From positions 57,543 to 121,542 of the forward strand of contig JBBCIS010000012.1 in assembly GCA_037189845.1 (NCBI GenBank): a DNA stretch of 64,000 nucleotides, in the 5' to 3' direction. A program made the translations under genes and the position numbers. The notes beneath the pieces are model-generated. The model saw only the letters and a program-made list of their open reading frames with translations, was not told where the DNA came from and ran no database searches. The DNA is from JAMLHH01 sp037189845 (GTDB lineage: Bacteria > Bacteroidota > Bacteroidia > Chitinophagales > JADIYW01). This document shows, piece after piece, positions 36,081 through 45,670 of this stretch. The first letter of the stretch is position 1. The number at the start of each line of letters is the position of its first letter.

Positions 36081-37757
36081 ATGAAAATGAAATTTGCTTT
36101 TGGTATCGTTTTTTCTTTTGTCACCATATTTAGTACAAACATTTTTGCTAATCAGTCAGTCGACGCTACTAAAACGGACAGATATTCTGAATTAGCTAAA
36201 AACATCGAAATATTTACTTCCCTATACAGAGAGCTGAACAGCTATTATGTAGACGAGGTAGATCCTAATGTAGTGATGAGATATGCGATAGACGGCATGC
36301 TGGAAAATCTTGACCCATATACTGAATACATTCCTTCTTCGGAAATAGACGAATATCAGTTTCAGACCACCGGTAAATACGGAGGTATCGGCGCTACTAT
36401 CAGCGAGATCAATGGACAGGTAATTATCCGCCAGCCTTATGCTGGTTCTCCGGCACAAAAAGCCGGTTTGTTGCCTGGTGATGCTATTCTGGAGATAGAT
36501 AATTTAAGCGCTAACAATAAAAATTCAGAAGAGATCCGCCAGCTATTGAGAGGTCAGCCTAATACTCCGTTAACACTGAAGATCAAAAGAGCTATCACTA
36601 ATGAAGTTTTATCATTCACATTTAACAGAGAAGAAATCAATGTCGGGAATGTTCCTTACTATGGCATGCTGAAAGATGGAATTGGTTATATCAAATTAGA
36701 CCAGTTTACAGAAAATGCGAGCCTGAATGTAGCAAACGCACTGAAAGATCTAAAAGCTAAAAATACGCTGAAAGGGATCATTTTAGATTTAAGAGGAAAT
36801 CCCGGAGGATTATTACACGAAGCAGTAGCGCTTTGTAATATTTTTATTGACAAAGGGCTGGAAGTGGTAGAAACCAGAGGAAAAGTTCAGGATGTCAATA
36901 ATAAATACAATACAAGCAACAAAGCTCTGGATACGGAAACCCCGCTTGTAGTCATGATCAATGGTGGTTCTGCATCTGCATCGGAAATTGTTTCCGGAGT
37001 TATTCAGGATTATGACAGAGGTATTGTAGTAGGTCAAACTACTTTTGGAAAAGGCCTGGTGCAAATCACAAGACCTTTACCATATAAATCCAGACTAAAA
37101 GTAACTACATATAAATATTATATCCCGAGCGGCAGATGTATTCAGGCAATCGATTATTCTAACAGAGATGAAGAAGGTGAAGCTCCTGTCATTCCGGATT
37201 CTCTGAGAAAAGTATTCTATACTAAAATGGGTCGTCCGGTAAAAGACGGCGCGGGTATCGACCCTGATATTAAAGTAGAGCCTGAGAAATTTTCTCCTAT
37301 TGCAATGTCACTCTATACAAAGGACTACTTTTTCAACTATGCCAATATTTACAGAAATACACATCCTACAATAGATACAACAAAAGTATTTGCTATCTCT
37401 GATCAGAGTTATGATAAATTTTTAGAGTACATATCTGACAAAGAGTATGACTATACGACCAAAACTGAGAAAATGCTGAATGATTTAATTGAGACGGCAA
37501 AAAATGAGTCTTACTTTGAGGGAATCTCCAAAGAAATAAAAGTATTGGAGACTACTATGAAGCATGACAAAAATCAGGATGTGGTCAAGCATAAAGAGGA
37601 AATTAAATCCTTGCTGGAATCAGAAATCGCAGGCAGATACAAATATCAAAAAGGGAGAATTGAAGTAGAGTTGAAGTACGATTCAGAAATTGCTAAAGCG
37701 ATAGAAATGCTAACCAATATTGATCAATATAAAAAAGTGTTGACAGTATCTAAGTAA
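36081..37757 (+). CDS. S41 C-terminal processing peptidase
   Basis: A 558-aa exported protease. The signal peptide ends near 'NIFANQ' (23-25). A PDZ domain spans about 92-170 ('GGIGATISEINGQVIIRQPY'), followed by the S41 catalytic core with Ser299 in 'GGSASASE' and Lys324 in 'TFGKGLVQ', the Ser-Lys dyad of the Tsp/CtpA family. A helical C-terminal extension of about 150 residues follows. These enzymes clip C termini of periplasmic proteins. The stop is one base before tsaB, so the two are cotranscribed. Confidence 0.92.
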   Translation: MKMKFAFGIVFSFVTIFSTNIFANQSVDATKTDRYSELAKNIEIFTSLYRELNSYYVDEVDPNVVMRYAIDGMLENLDPYTEYIPSSEIDEYQFQTTGKYGGIGATISEINGQVIIRQPYAGSPAQKAGLLPGDAILEIDNLSANNKNSEEIRQLLRGQPNTPLTLKIKRAITNEVLSFTFNREEINVGNVPYYGMLKDGIGYIKLDQFTENASLNVANALKDLKAKNTLKGIILDLRGNPGGLLHEAVALCNIFIDKGLEVVETRGKVQDVNNKYNTSNKALDTETPLVVMINGGSASASEIVSGVIQDYDRGIVVGQTTFGKGLVQITRPLPYKSRLKVTTYKYYIPSGRCIQAIDYSNRDEEGEAPVIPDSLRKVFYTKMGRPVKDGAGIDPDIKVEPEKFSPIAMSLYTKDYFFNYANIYRNTHPTIDTTKVFAISDQSYDKFLEYISDKEYDYTTKTEKMLNDLIETAKNESYFEGISKEIKVLETTMKHDKNQDVVKHKEEIKSLLESEIAGRYKYQKGRIEVELKYDSEIAKAIEMLTNIDQYKKVLTVSK

Positions 37758-37758
37758 C

Positions 37759-38445
37759 ATGAGTTTTGCTGCTCACATACTTTGTATTGAAACCTCTGCG
37801 GGGATTTGTTCGGTTGCCATAGGTAAGGATGGAAATCTTTTGTGCCAGGCAGTAGAAACACAAAAAAATTCAGCAGCGGATAAGCTTCAATCATTAATCG
37901 ATGAGGTCATCTGTCAGTCAGGCTTTTCATTCAGCGATATAGATGCGATTGCAGTCAGCGGAGGTCCGGGGTCATATACCGGATTGCGTATAGGCGTATC
38001 TACTGCAAAAGGGATGGCATATGCTTTGGGCAAACCGTTGATACATATTGAATCCTTTCAGGCGATGAAAGAACAATTAAAGATTCTGGGAAAAGATCAG
38101 TATGACATTTTTATTCCTATGCTGGATGCGAGAAGGCAGGATGCATTTACATGCGTAATGGATAAGGAGGGGAACTATTTGATGTCGCCACAGTGTGTGA
38201 CAGTAGAATCTGCAACTTTTGACCAATGGACGGAAACCGGCAAAAATGTTATTGTCTGGGGGCAGGATATATCTAAATTTAAATCAATAATAGCAGACAA
38301 AGTTGCTTCATTTGAGGATGAGATTTATATATTTGCCGGGGCAATGACACATATTGCAAATGATAAATTTGTCAGAAAAATGCATGAAGATATAGCCTAT
38401 TATGAACCAAAGTATTATAAATCCTTCCATTCGTCGATAAAATGA
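37759..38445 (+). CDS. tsaB: tRNA threonylcarbamoyladenosine complex subunit TsaB
   Basis: A 228-aa ASKHA-fold protein. 'CIETSAGICSVAI' (phosphate-binding strand, residues 8-20) and 'SGGPGSYTGLRIGVSTAKGM' identify TsaB (YeaZ). It dimerises with TsaD for synthesis of t6A37 in tRNAs that read ANN codons. It sits one base after the S41 peptidase gene. Confidence 0.93.
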   Translation: MSFAAHILCIETSAGICSVAIGKDGNLLCQAVETQKNSAADKLQSLIDEVICQSGFSFSDIDAIAVSGGPGSYTGLRIGVSTAKGMAYALGKPLIHIESFQAMKEQLKILGKDQYDIFIPMLDARRQDAFTCVMDKEGNYLMSPQCVTVESATFDQWTETGKNVIVWGQDISKFKSIIADKVASFEDEIYIFAGAMTHIANDKFVRKMHEDIAYYEPKYYKSFHSSIK

Positions 38446-38582
38446 CACTTATGATGAGATTTTTCAATATTTTAACAGTTAATATTGCAGGATGTTCTTA
38501 TCTTCACATCGGATAATATTTATTACAGCCTCTATGATGTCTATGGGGAAGACACACCGGGGAATTTTAAAAACAAACAATT

Positions 38583-38921
38583 ATGGCAGTTATGGATTCA
38601 CAAGTATTGCAAGTGAAAAAAAACACGGAAGCGGTCAAATTTGACCAAAATGTTCTTAGAAAGTCTGTATTGGTATTGAGAGCTATCAACCATGAGTTGA
38701 GACAACAAATCGTAAAATTGTTGGATGACCACGGAAGACTGACTGTTACTGAAATTTATGTAAAGTTAAGACTTGAGCAGTCTGTTGCTTCTCAGCACCT
38801 GGCTTTGTTAAGAAGATCTGGGGTAGTAACTACAATCCGCGATGGAAAATTCATCTATTATTCAATAGATAAAGAAAGAATCGCTGAAGTTTCCAGATTA
38901 TTAAAAGAACTGGTAGGGTAG
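38583..38921 (+). CDS. ArsR-type winged-helix regulator, cysteine-free
   Basis: A 112-aa regulator. The winged helix covers about 28-108: 'LRAINHELRQQIVKLLDDHG', recognition helix in 'LEQSVASQHLALLRRSGVV', wing 'TIRDGKFIYYSI'. No cysteine occurs anywhere, so the classic arsenic/cadmium sites (ELCVCDL) are absent and metal sensing of that kind is excluded; another signal, or no ligand, must control it. A paralogue follows after 127 bases. A strong palindromic terminator ends the transcript. Confidence 0.85.
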   Translation: MAVMDSQVLQVKKNTEAVKFDQNVLRKSVLVLRAINHELRQQIVKLLDDHGRLTVTEIYVKLRLEQSVASQHLALLRRSGVVTTIRDGKFIYYSIDKERIAEVSRLLKELVG

Positions 38922-38942
38922 TTAATTTCCCTAATATTATTA

Positions 38943-38978
38943 AAAAGATCCTAACAATATTGTTAGGATCTTTTTTTT
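38943..38978 (+). terminator. Terminator between the two ArsR-type genes
   Basis: A perfect palindrome (GATCCTAACAAT and its complement), extended by flanking A and T runs to 16-bp arms, followed by eight T residues. Confidence 0.9.
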
Positions 38979-39048
38979 ATAGTAAATTAACACCATGTTG
39001 TTGATATTCAAATAGATATTATTTTATTTTACACTTTATTTATTTTAT

Positions 39049-39393
39049 ATGGATACTTTAAAATTTAAACAGGAAGATATGGATCTTGCGAGTGAATTAC
39101 TCCGTTCCGTAGCTCACAATTTAAGATTAAGCATTATATCATTATTAGACGAAAAAGGAGAAATTAATGTTAACGTTATCTATACCTCACTGAAACTGGA
39201 ACAATCTATTACTTCACAACACTTGAAAATCCTGAGAGATACAGGTATTGTGAACACCAGGAGAGAAGGAAAAATGATTTTCTACTCTTTAAATTATGAT
39301 AAAATCAAGGCAATTCAAAACGCAGTAGGTCTGTTTGACCAGATGACAAAAGAAAGGATAAAGAATAAAAAGCGTCTGGCTGAAGCCATTTAA
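39049..39393 (+). CDS. ArsR-type winged-helix regulator, paralogue
   Basis: A 114-aa winged-helix protein similar along its length to the product of 38583-38921: 'SVAHNLRLSIISLLDEKG', 'LEQSITSQHLKILRDTGIV' and 'TRREGKMIFYSL'. It also lacks cysteine. The C terminus is longer and basic ('KERIKNKKRLAEAI'). Separated from its paralogue by a terminator, it is likely transcribed independently. Target unknown. The 273 bases to polA hold no convincing gene. Confidence 0.83.
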   Translation: MDTLKFKQEDMDLASELLRSVAHNLRLSIISLLDEKGEINVNVIYTSLKLEQSITSQHLKILRDTGIVNTRREGKMIFYSLNYDKIKAIQNAVGLFDQMTKERIKNKKRLAEAI

Positions 39394-39666
39394 TCAGCAT
39401 TCAATAAGCTAAACTCCCGGGTTTGATTATCTTTAGTTGACAAAGCTAAAGACATGTGGTGTATTGCAAAAGAAATCGGTCATCTCGTTATGAATAGAGT
39501 GATGGTATTTGCTGAAAATTCCTGCCCTTATCTTTTGCAATTCAGAAATTACCCGGTACATATGATTACATCAAAAAGTACTCACAGAAGTATTTCATGT
39601 GATCGGGAAAATTATTTTTTCCGGAACAACAGTCTGCTTCCAGGCAGAATTGTACAATATTAAACT

Positions 39667-42444
39667 ATGAGCCAACAGCCAACGCTTTATTTATTTGATT
39701 CATACGCATTGATCTTCAGAGCATATTTTGCATTGAGCAAGACTCCTCTGATGAATTCCAAAGGACAAAATGTGTCCGCTATTTCGGGCTTTACCAGCAT
39801 GTTGTTTGATATCATTCACAACAAAAAGCCGACATATCTTGCCTGTGCATTTGATGCTGCATATATAACTGATCGTCAGGTGGCACACGACTTTTATAAA
39901 GCCAACAGGCAGGAAACCCCAGAGGATATCAAAATGTCAATTCCTTATATCAAAGAGATCATTAAAGGATTTAATGTCCCAATTCTGGAAGTAAACGGCT
40001 ATGAGGCTGATGACCTTATCGGTACAATTGCCCGTCAGGCAGAAGCTGAAGGTGTCCATGTATATATGGTGACTCCGGATAAAGATATGACTCAGCTTGT
40101 TACAGAATATATTTCTGTCTATAAGCCGCCTTATATGGGCAAACCATATGAGATTCTGGGAGTAAAAGAGGTCTGTGAAAAATGGGAAGTAGACAACCCC
40201 TTGAAAGTAATAGACATCTTAGGGCTCTGGGGAGATGCAGTAGACAATATTCCCGGCGTAAAGGGAGTCGGCGAAAAAACAGCTAAGAAGCTCATTCAGG
40301 ACTACGGATCTATTGAGAATATATACCGGCATTTAGATGAAATCAAAGGTTCTCTGAAGGAGAAGCTGGCAGCCAACCAGGAAATGGCAATGATTTCCAA
40401 GAAGCTGGCAACTATTATTACTGATGTGCCGATACAGTTTGAGCACGAAGAATATTCAATCAAACCGCTGAACAGGGAAGTTCTTTCGGCACTTTTTGCT
40501 GAGCTGGAATTCAGAACACTCGGAAAAAGGGTTCTCGGTGACACATATTCTGTATTGAAAAAAGAAGAGCCAACCGCACAGATGTCTCTTTTTGGTGATG
40601 ACGGTAATGTCGTTGTTACAGAAGAATATTCTGCCGGAAAAAATATAGCAAACACTCCACACGATTACCAGCTGCTCACTCAGTCTGACCAGTTAAAAAC
40701 TGTTCTGGACCAAGCCAGATCCAAAGGAATTTTATCTGTTGATACTGAAACGACAAGTGTGGACCCTATGGATTGCGATTTGGTTGGTATCTCACTGTGT
40801 GTAGAAGTTGCTACTGCATATTATATTCCCTGGAGTCAGGTAGATCAGAAAGAATTTACCGCTATTCTGAACACATATCTATCAGATGAAAATCTTTTAA
40901 AGATAGGTCAGAATATAAAATACGACATACTCGTATTGGGACAAAACGGTATAGAGATTAAAGGAGCATTGTTTGATACCATGATCGCTCATTATCTCAT
41001 TGATCCGGAAACCAAGCACGGCATGGACTTTCTGTCTGAAACGTATCTGAACTATACGCCTGTTTCTATTGAAGACCTGATCGGTAAAAAAGGACCCAAA
41101 CAGCTCAAAATGTCCGATGTTGATGTAGAAAAGGTGAAAGAATATGCAGCGGAAGATGCAGATGTTACATTACAGCTTTACCAGAAACTAAAACCAGAGT
41201 TGACAGAAAAGGAAATAGAACCATTATTTAAAGAGATTGAAGTTCCTTTGATTCCGGTGCTGTCCAGAATGGAACAATCGGGTGTTGCGGTGGATATCTC
41301 TTTTTTAAAGGAATATTCCGGTGTTCTTTCACAGGATATTCTCAATGCTCAGAAAGAAATCTTTGATTTGTCTGGTACGAATTTCAATCTGGATTCACCT
41401 AAACAGCTGGGTGAGGTTCTTTTTGATTACATGAAGATTCCTTATCAGGGTAAAAAAACAAAGACCGGTCAATATTCGACCAATGAAGAGACACTTCAAA
41501 AGCTGGCAGGAGAACAGCCTATTATTGATAAAATTCTGGATTACAGAGAGCTGACCAAGCTGAAATCTACGTACGTAGATGCAATTCCCAATCTGATCAA
41601 TCCAAGAACAGGGCTAGTGCATACTACCTTTAATCAGACCATCGCAGCTACAGGCAGATTGAGCTCTACCAACCCGAATCTTCAGAATATTCCTATCAAA
41701 ACAGAAAGAGGCAGAGAGATCAGGAAAGCATTTGTGGCAAGATCAGAAGACAGACAAATATTATCTGCTGACTACTCCCAGATAGAACTGAGAATCATTG
41801 CCTCCATGAGTAAGGACGAAAGAATGATCGCAGCATTTGAAAATGGTCTGGATATCCATGCTGCTACAGCAGCTAACGTATATAATGTTGCGCTCGAAGA
41901 AGTGACCGGCACGATGAGAAGAAATGCCAAAATGGTCAACTTTGGCATCATTTACGGAATCTCTGCATTTGGATTGGGTCAGAGATTAGGTATAGGAAGA
42001 ACTGAGGCCGGAGCTTTGATAGATCAGTATTTTGAGAAATACCCGGGCATTAAAAAATATATGGACGATTCTATCCAATCTGCCAGAAAGGATGGTTTTG
42101 TAAAAACTATCTATGGCAGGAAAAGATATCTCAGAGATATTAATTCAGGCAATTTCACCGTCAGAGGTTTTGCAGAACGAAATGCGATCAATGCACCTAT
42201 TCAGGGATCTGCTGCAGATATGATCAAGCTGGCAATGATCAATATTCACGAGAAAATGGAAGCTAAAAATTTCAAATCTCAGATGATTTTGCAGGTGCAT
42301 GACGAATTATTATTTGATGCATGCCGGGAAGAGCTGGACAATTTGAAAGAATTAGTAGAATTTGAAATGAAAAATGCATTAAAATTGAATGTTCCGATTG
42401 AAATTGGTATGGGGATTGGGGAAAACTGGTTAGAAGCTCATTAG
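39667..42444 (+). CDS. polA: DNA polymerase I
   Basis: A 925-aa three-domain enzyme. The 5'-3' exonuclease/FEN domain spans about 1-290 ('LLFDSYALIFRAYFAL'-like start, 'GYEADDLIGTIA', 'GDAVDNIPGVKGVGEKTAKK'). The 3'-5' exonuclease is intact, with Asp359 and Glu361 in 'VDTETTSVD' and 'YAAEDADVT'. Polymerase motif A has Asp702 in 'DYSQIELRI', and motif C is His878-Asp879 in 'QVHDELLF'. It fills gaps and removes RNA primers in replication and repair. Proofreading residues are retained, unlike in some PolA lineages. Confidence 0.97.
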   Translation: MSQQPTLYLFDSYALIFRAYFALSKTPLMNSKGQNVSAISGFTSMLFDIIHNKKPTYLACAFDAAYITDRQVAHDFYKANRQETPEDIKMSIPYIKEIIKGFNVPILEVNGYEADDLIGTIARQAEAEGVHVYMVTPDKDMTQLVTEYISVYKPPYMGKPYEILGVKEVCEKWEVDNPLKVIDILGLWGDAVDNIPGVKGVGEKTAKKLIQDYGSIENIYRHLDEIKGSLKEKLAANQEMAMISKKLATIITDVPIQFEHEEYSIKPLNREVLSALFAELEFRTLGKRVLGDTYSVLKKEEPTAQMSLFGDDGNVVVTEEYSAGKNIANTPHDYQLLTQSDQLKTVLDQARSKGILSVDTETTSVDPMDCDLVGISLCVEVATAYYIPWSQVDQKEFTAILNTYLSDENLLKIGQNIKYDILVLGQNGIEIKGALFDTMIAHYLIDPETKHGMDFLSETYLNYTPVSIEDLIGKKGPKQLKMSDVDVEKVKEYAAEDADVTLQLYQKLKPELTEKEIEPLFKEIEVPLIPVLSRMEQSGVAVDISFLKEYSGVLSQDILNAQKEIFDLSGTNFNLDSPKQLGEVLFDYMKIPYQGKKTKTGQYSTNEETLQKLAGEQPIIDKILDYRELTKLKSTYVDAIPNLINPRTGLVHTTFNQTIAATGRLSSTNPNLQNIPIKTERGREIRKAFVARSEDRQILSADYSQIELRIIASMSKDERMIAAFENGLDIHAATAANVYNVALEEVTGTMRRNAKMVNFGIIYGISAFGLGQRLGIGRTEAGALIDQYFEKYPGIKKYMDDSIQSARKDGFVKTIYGRKRYLRDINSGNFTVRGFAERNAINAPIQGSAADMIKLAMINIHEKMEAKNFKSQMILQVHDELLFDACREELDNLKELVEFEMKNALKLNVPIEIGMGIGENWLEAH

Positions 42445-42483
42445 AGTTATATATTGTTTATTAATTTGTATAAAAATTGAATT

Positions 42484-43428
42484 ATGCTTAAAAAAATCAC
42501 ACTTGGATTTAGCGCAATTATTTTTTCAGCCGGATTGACTTTCGCTCAGCAAAGCAATTTTGTAGTGAATGAAGTTGAAGCTACCATCAGCCAGGGACAA
42601 CAAACAGGATTTGAAATATTGATTCCGGAAGCACAGGTAAAGGATGTACAATCCGCTCTTTCTAAATGGACAAAGTCAAATAAGGGGAAATATGTAGCAT
42701 CTAAGAAAAGTTCCGAAATATTTCAGGACAATGTACTGTTGCCAAGCGTCAGCGAAAATACAGTAGACATGTATACTGTACTGACACAACAAACGGATGG
42801 TGTGAAGCTTCAGACTTTTGTAGACCTGGGAGGTACATTCTTAACTTCGGCAGGACATCCGCAGGCATTTACAGCAATGGAAGCTACATTGATCGATTTT
42901 GCACGTAATCAGTATACTGCAAAGGTGGATGACGATATCAAAAATGAAGAAAAGCACCTGGGTAAATTGCAATCAGAGTTAAAATCGCTGGAAAAGCAAA
43001 ACGAAAGCTACCATAAAGACATCGCAAATAATCAGGAAAACATCCAGAAGCAGGAATTGGCTATTGCAAAAAATGAAATAGACCAGAAAACCAAAGAGCA
43101 GCAAATCTCTTTACAACAGGAAATTTTACTGGCAGCAAGACAAAAGAAAAGTTCCATGGGCAGTGTAGACGATGCTACAAAAAAAATGCTGGACAATCAG
43201 GTGAAAACTGAAGAGAAATCATTGAAATCTTTTGAATCTCAGTTAAAAAATCTGAAAGGAGATTATTCATCGTCTGTAAGCTCTATTGAGAAAAGCAAAT
43301 CTACTATTGCTCAGAGAGAACAGGACATTGTCAAAAACAACGATGATCAAAACACAAAACGTCAGCAAATAGAGCTGCAAAAACAAATCGTTGAAGCAGT
43401 GAAAACAAAAAGAAGCGGAATAAAATAA
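42484..43428 (+). CDS. Secreted coiled-coil protein of unknown function
   Basis: A 314-aa protein not recognised. The signal peptide ends near 'GLTFAQQS' (about residue 21). Residues 25-150 form a small alpha/beta domain. Residues about 150-310 are an almost continuous coiled coil rich in Lys, Glu and Gln ('KSLEKQNESYHKDIANNQ', 'KSFESQLKNLKG'). A periplasmic or envelope scaffold role is plausible from this build but not shown. It starts 39 bases after polA and ends at a strong terminator. Confidence 0.65.
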   Translation: MLKKITLGFSAIIFSAGLTFAQQSNFVVNEVEATISQGQQTGFEILIPEAQVKDVQSALSKWTKSNKGKYVASKKSSEIFQDNVLLPSVSENTVDMYTVLTQQTDGVKLQTFVDLGGTFLTSAGHPQAFTAMEATLIDFARNQYTAKVDDDIKNEEKHLGKLQSELKSLEKQNESYHKDIANNQENIQKQELAIAKNEIDQKTKEQQISLQQEILLAARQKKSSMGSVDDATKKMLDNQVKTEEKSLKSFESQLKNLKGDYSSSVSSIEKSKSTIAQREQDIVKNNDDQNTKRQQIELQKQIVEAVKTKRSGIK

Positions 43429-43454
43429 GCTGAAACAACTTTAAAGTTTTATCT

Positions 43455-43485
43455 TGGCACCGTCAAATGACGGTGCCATTTTTTT
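43455..43485 (+). terminator. Intrinsic terminator
   Basis: An 11-bp perfect stem, TGGCACCGTCA with TGACGGTGCCA, loop AA, followed by seven T residues. It precedes ATG 43503 and argues against translation starting upstream of that codon. Confidence 0.92.
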
Positions 43486-43502
43486 ATAGTTTACAGATAG
43501 AT

Positions 43503-44564
43503 ATGAAGCAGCATTTAGTATTGTGGGGTTATATTGGGACAGACAGAAAAGCCTTATTAGCCATTTACTTAAATGAAGAAGAGAAAGAAGTTGTTATTCA
43601 CGCATTTCCAAAAGAGCAGGCCGACAAAAATCTTCAGGACAGGTTGTTTGCCTGGAAAAACGGAGCTCCGTTTGATTTTCCGGAAAGCGATTTAGTATGG
43701 CACATTGATGCTCATAGCGAAAGCATTTTACCGAGAGAGATCAGAGTAGACAAACCTGAATTTATCCAGAGAGCTCAAACTGAATGGGGTAAAATTCTTA
43801 TGAGCACCAGACTTTTCAAAGTCTGTAAAGAAGAAATTGTCCTGCACAAAACACTGGTTTCTTCTACTCAGGAATATCAACAGGAAAAATGGAATAAAAC
43901 GCAGGAGCTCTGGCAGAAATATTCTGATATGCTCAAGGCTCATGACCTTACCTGGGAACAAACCGAGCTGCTCAAGGCTGAAGTCAATGAAACTTTTGAT
44001 ATGCTCAAAGCCCTGAAAAGGAAATCTATTGATGATGAGAAAAATCAGTCAAAAGAAGCTGTAAAATCATTTGAGAAGGAGTTGGAATCTTTAAAATCGC
44101 TGCTCATCTATCCTGAAGAGTGGCCGGGAATTCATGACAAGCTGAGAGAAGTTCAGGCTAAGCTCAAAACTTCTAATATCAGAATGAACCTCAAAAAACC
44201 GCTGTTTGATAAAATTGATGAGATATATCAGGCACTGAGATCCTACAAGAAAACCCAGGATATCACACACGTCAGAGAACGTCTGGATAAGCTCACTAAA
44301 ATATTGAAAGGAATAGAAACAACTCTGGGAAAAGACAGAGAAAGTATGGCATTCCAGAAAGAAAAGCTTTCTCATTATACCAAAGGCCGTAATGCCGGAG
44401 AACAATGGGGCGGTTTATTACAGATCATCCAGAACAGGATAGACGAAAAAGAAGCGAAAGTTACTGATATCAAAAAAACCATTGCACAACTGGAAAAAAG
44501 ACTGAAAGAGCAACCTGCTAAAGCTGAGGCAAAACCAGCAGAAGAGCCAAGTGCAGAAGTGTAA
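43503..44564 (+). CDS. Cytoplasmic coiled-coil protein of unknown function
   Basis: A 353-aa protein not recognised. The N-terminal 90 residues are a mixed alpha/beta region ('MKQHLVLWGYIGTDRKALLA'). The rest is mostly long helices with coiled-coil character and many Lys/Glu ('WNKTQELWQKYSDMLKAH', then repeated 'LKSLLIYPEEWPG'-type breaks) that recall DUF349-like helical repeats without a firm match. The tail is Ala/Pro/Glu-rich. ATG 43503 is preferred because the in-frame ATG at 43467 lies within the terminator hairpin. Confidence 0.62.
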   Translation: MKQHLVLWGYIGTDRKALLAIYLNEEEKEVVIHAFPKEQADKNLQDRLFAWKNGAPFDFPESDLVWHIDAHSESILPREIRVDKPEFIQRAQTEWGKILMSTRLFKVCKEEIVLHKTLVSSTQEYQQEKWNKTQELWQKYSDMLKAHDLTWEQTELLKAEVNETFDMLKALKRKSIDDEKNQSKEAVKSFEKELESLKSLLIYPEEWPGIHDKLREVQAKLKTSNIRMNLKKPLFDKIDEIYQALRSYKKTQDITHVRERLDKLTKILKGIETTLGKDRESMAFQKEKLSHYTKGRNAGEQWGGLLQIIQNRIDEKEAKVTDIKKTIAQLEKRLKEQPAKAEAKPAEEPSAEV

Positions 44565-44623
44565 ATGAGGCGGTGGTTTTTCTTGCAAATCTTTGACGGT
44601 TTCTATACTATACTGACGAAAAT

Positions 44624-45229
44624 ATGCCTGAATTCTACATATATGAAGAAAAAATCATCTGTGGCTGTGATGAAGCAGGAAGAGGTTGCCTGGCGGGTCC
44701 GGTAGTAGCTGGGGCGGTTATTCTGCCGAAAGATTATTATCATCCTTTACTGAATGACTCCAAACAGGTAAAAGAATCTGATAGGAATGAGCTCAGAGAA
44801 ATCATCTTAAATGATGCTATAGCTTATGGTATCGGAGTGGTAGATCATCAGGAAATAGATCAGATCAATATTCTGAAAGCCTCTTTCCTTGCAATGCACA
44901 GAGCCGTAGATCAGCTATCAGTAAAACCTGAATGGCTTATTATCGACGGAAATAAATTTACACCTTATCAGGGAATTGCCCATCAATGTGTGGTAAAAGG
45001 AGACAGTAAATATACTCAGATAGCTGCCGCTTCTATTCTGGCTAAAACCTACAGGGACGAATACATGAAAAAGCTGGCAGCAGATTATCCTCAGTATTGT
45101 TGGGAAATCAATAAGGGATATCCGACTACTGCTCATCGGGATGCTATCAGACTGCATGGAACGACACCGTTTCACAGAATGAGCTTCAAGTTGCTTCCGG
45201 GGAATGATACGCTGAGTCTTTTCGATTAG
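44624..45229 (+). CDS. rnhB: Ribonuclease HII
   Basis: A 201-aa RNase HII. The catalytic '[20 protein letters not shown]' stretch (residues 12-31) contains the Asp-Glu pair and the ribose-sensing GRG motif; 'LIIDGNKF' and 'YRDEYM' supply further acidic residues. It removes ribonucleotides misincorporated in DNA and RNA primers. It is followed after 3 bases by a small membrane protein gene. Confidence 0.95.
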   Translation: MPEFYIYEEKIICGCDEAGRGCLAGPVVAGAVILPKDYYHPLLNDSKQVKESDRNELREIILNDAIAYGIGVVDHQEIDQINILKASFLAMHRAVDQLSVKPEWLIIDGNKFTPYQGIAHQCVVKGDSKYTQIAAASILAKTYRDEYMKKLAADYPQYCWEINKGYPTTAHRDAIRLHGTTPFHRMSFKLLPGNDTLSLFD

Positions 45230-45232
45230 CCT

Positions 45233-45622
45233 ATGAAAAGTTTACCTGTATATATTCCGGTATCAACTCTTTTATATGCGCTATTGATGTTGACCATTAA
45301 TATTCCGGCCTATAGAAGCGATGACTGGCTTTGGACAAATATTCCGTTTACGATAGGTATCATTTTTACAGTATTTTCATGTGTATACATGATATTAAAC
45401 AACATTCACTTTGCCTGGCTGCAGCTTTTAGGAGCTCTCATGACCCAGTTGTATTTGCTGCCATTCTTTTTCAGGGTGTTTTTTGCAGTAGCTACAGGTG
45501 AAAAAGCTGTTCTGATTTCTTTTGGTACATTACTGATAATAGAGGTACTGCTTTCAGTTGTTTCATTGAAATCGTTTAAAATTATCGAAGAAAGACAAAA
45601 AGAATCGTCAAATCTTCCTTAA
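45233..45622 (+). CDS. Small membrane protein of unknown function
   Basis: A 129-aa protein with four predicted membrane helices (about 8-28, 38-56, 62-85, 92-114) and a charged C-terminal tail 'IIEERQKESSNLP'. No family recognised. Only 3 bases separate it from rnhB, so it is probably cotranscribed. Confidence 0.65.
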   Translation: MKSLPVYIPVSTLLYALLMLTINIPAYRSDDWLWTNIPFTIGIIFTVFSCVYMILNNIHFAWLQLLGALMTQLYLLPFFFRVFFAVATGEKAVLISFGTLLIIEVLLSVVSLKSFKIIEERQKESSNLP

Positions 45623-45670
45623 TTTCTCAACTGAAAATAAACTGTTGCTTACTCAATAAATATTTAAAAA

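Noticed and set aside
39454..39663. Small open frame of 69 codons before polA
   Set aside because: No promoter box, no domain and ordinary AT-rich composition; treated as chance.
43467..43502. Upstream start for the coiled-coil gene
   Set aside because: The ATG is within a perfect terminator hairpin; ATG 43503 is the plausible start.
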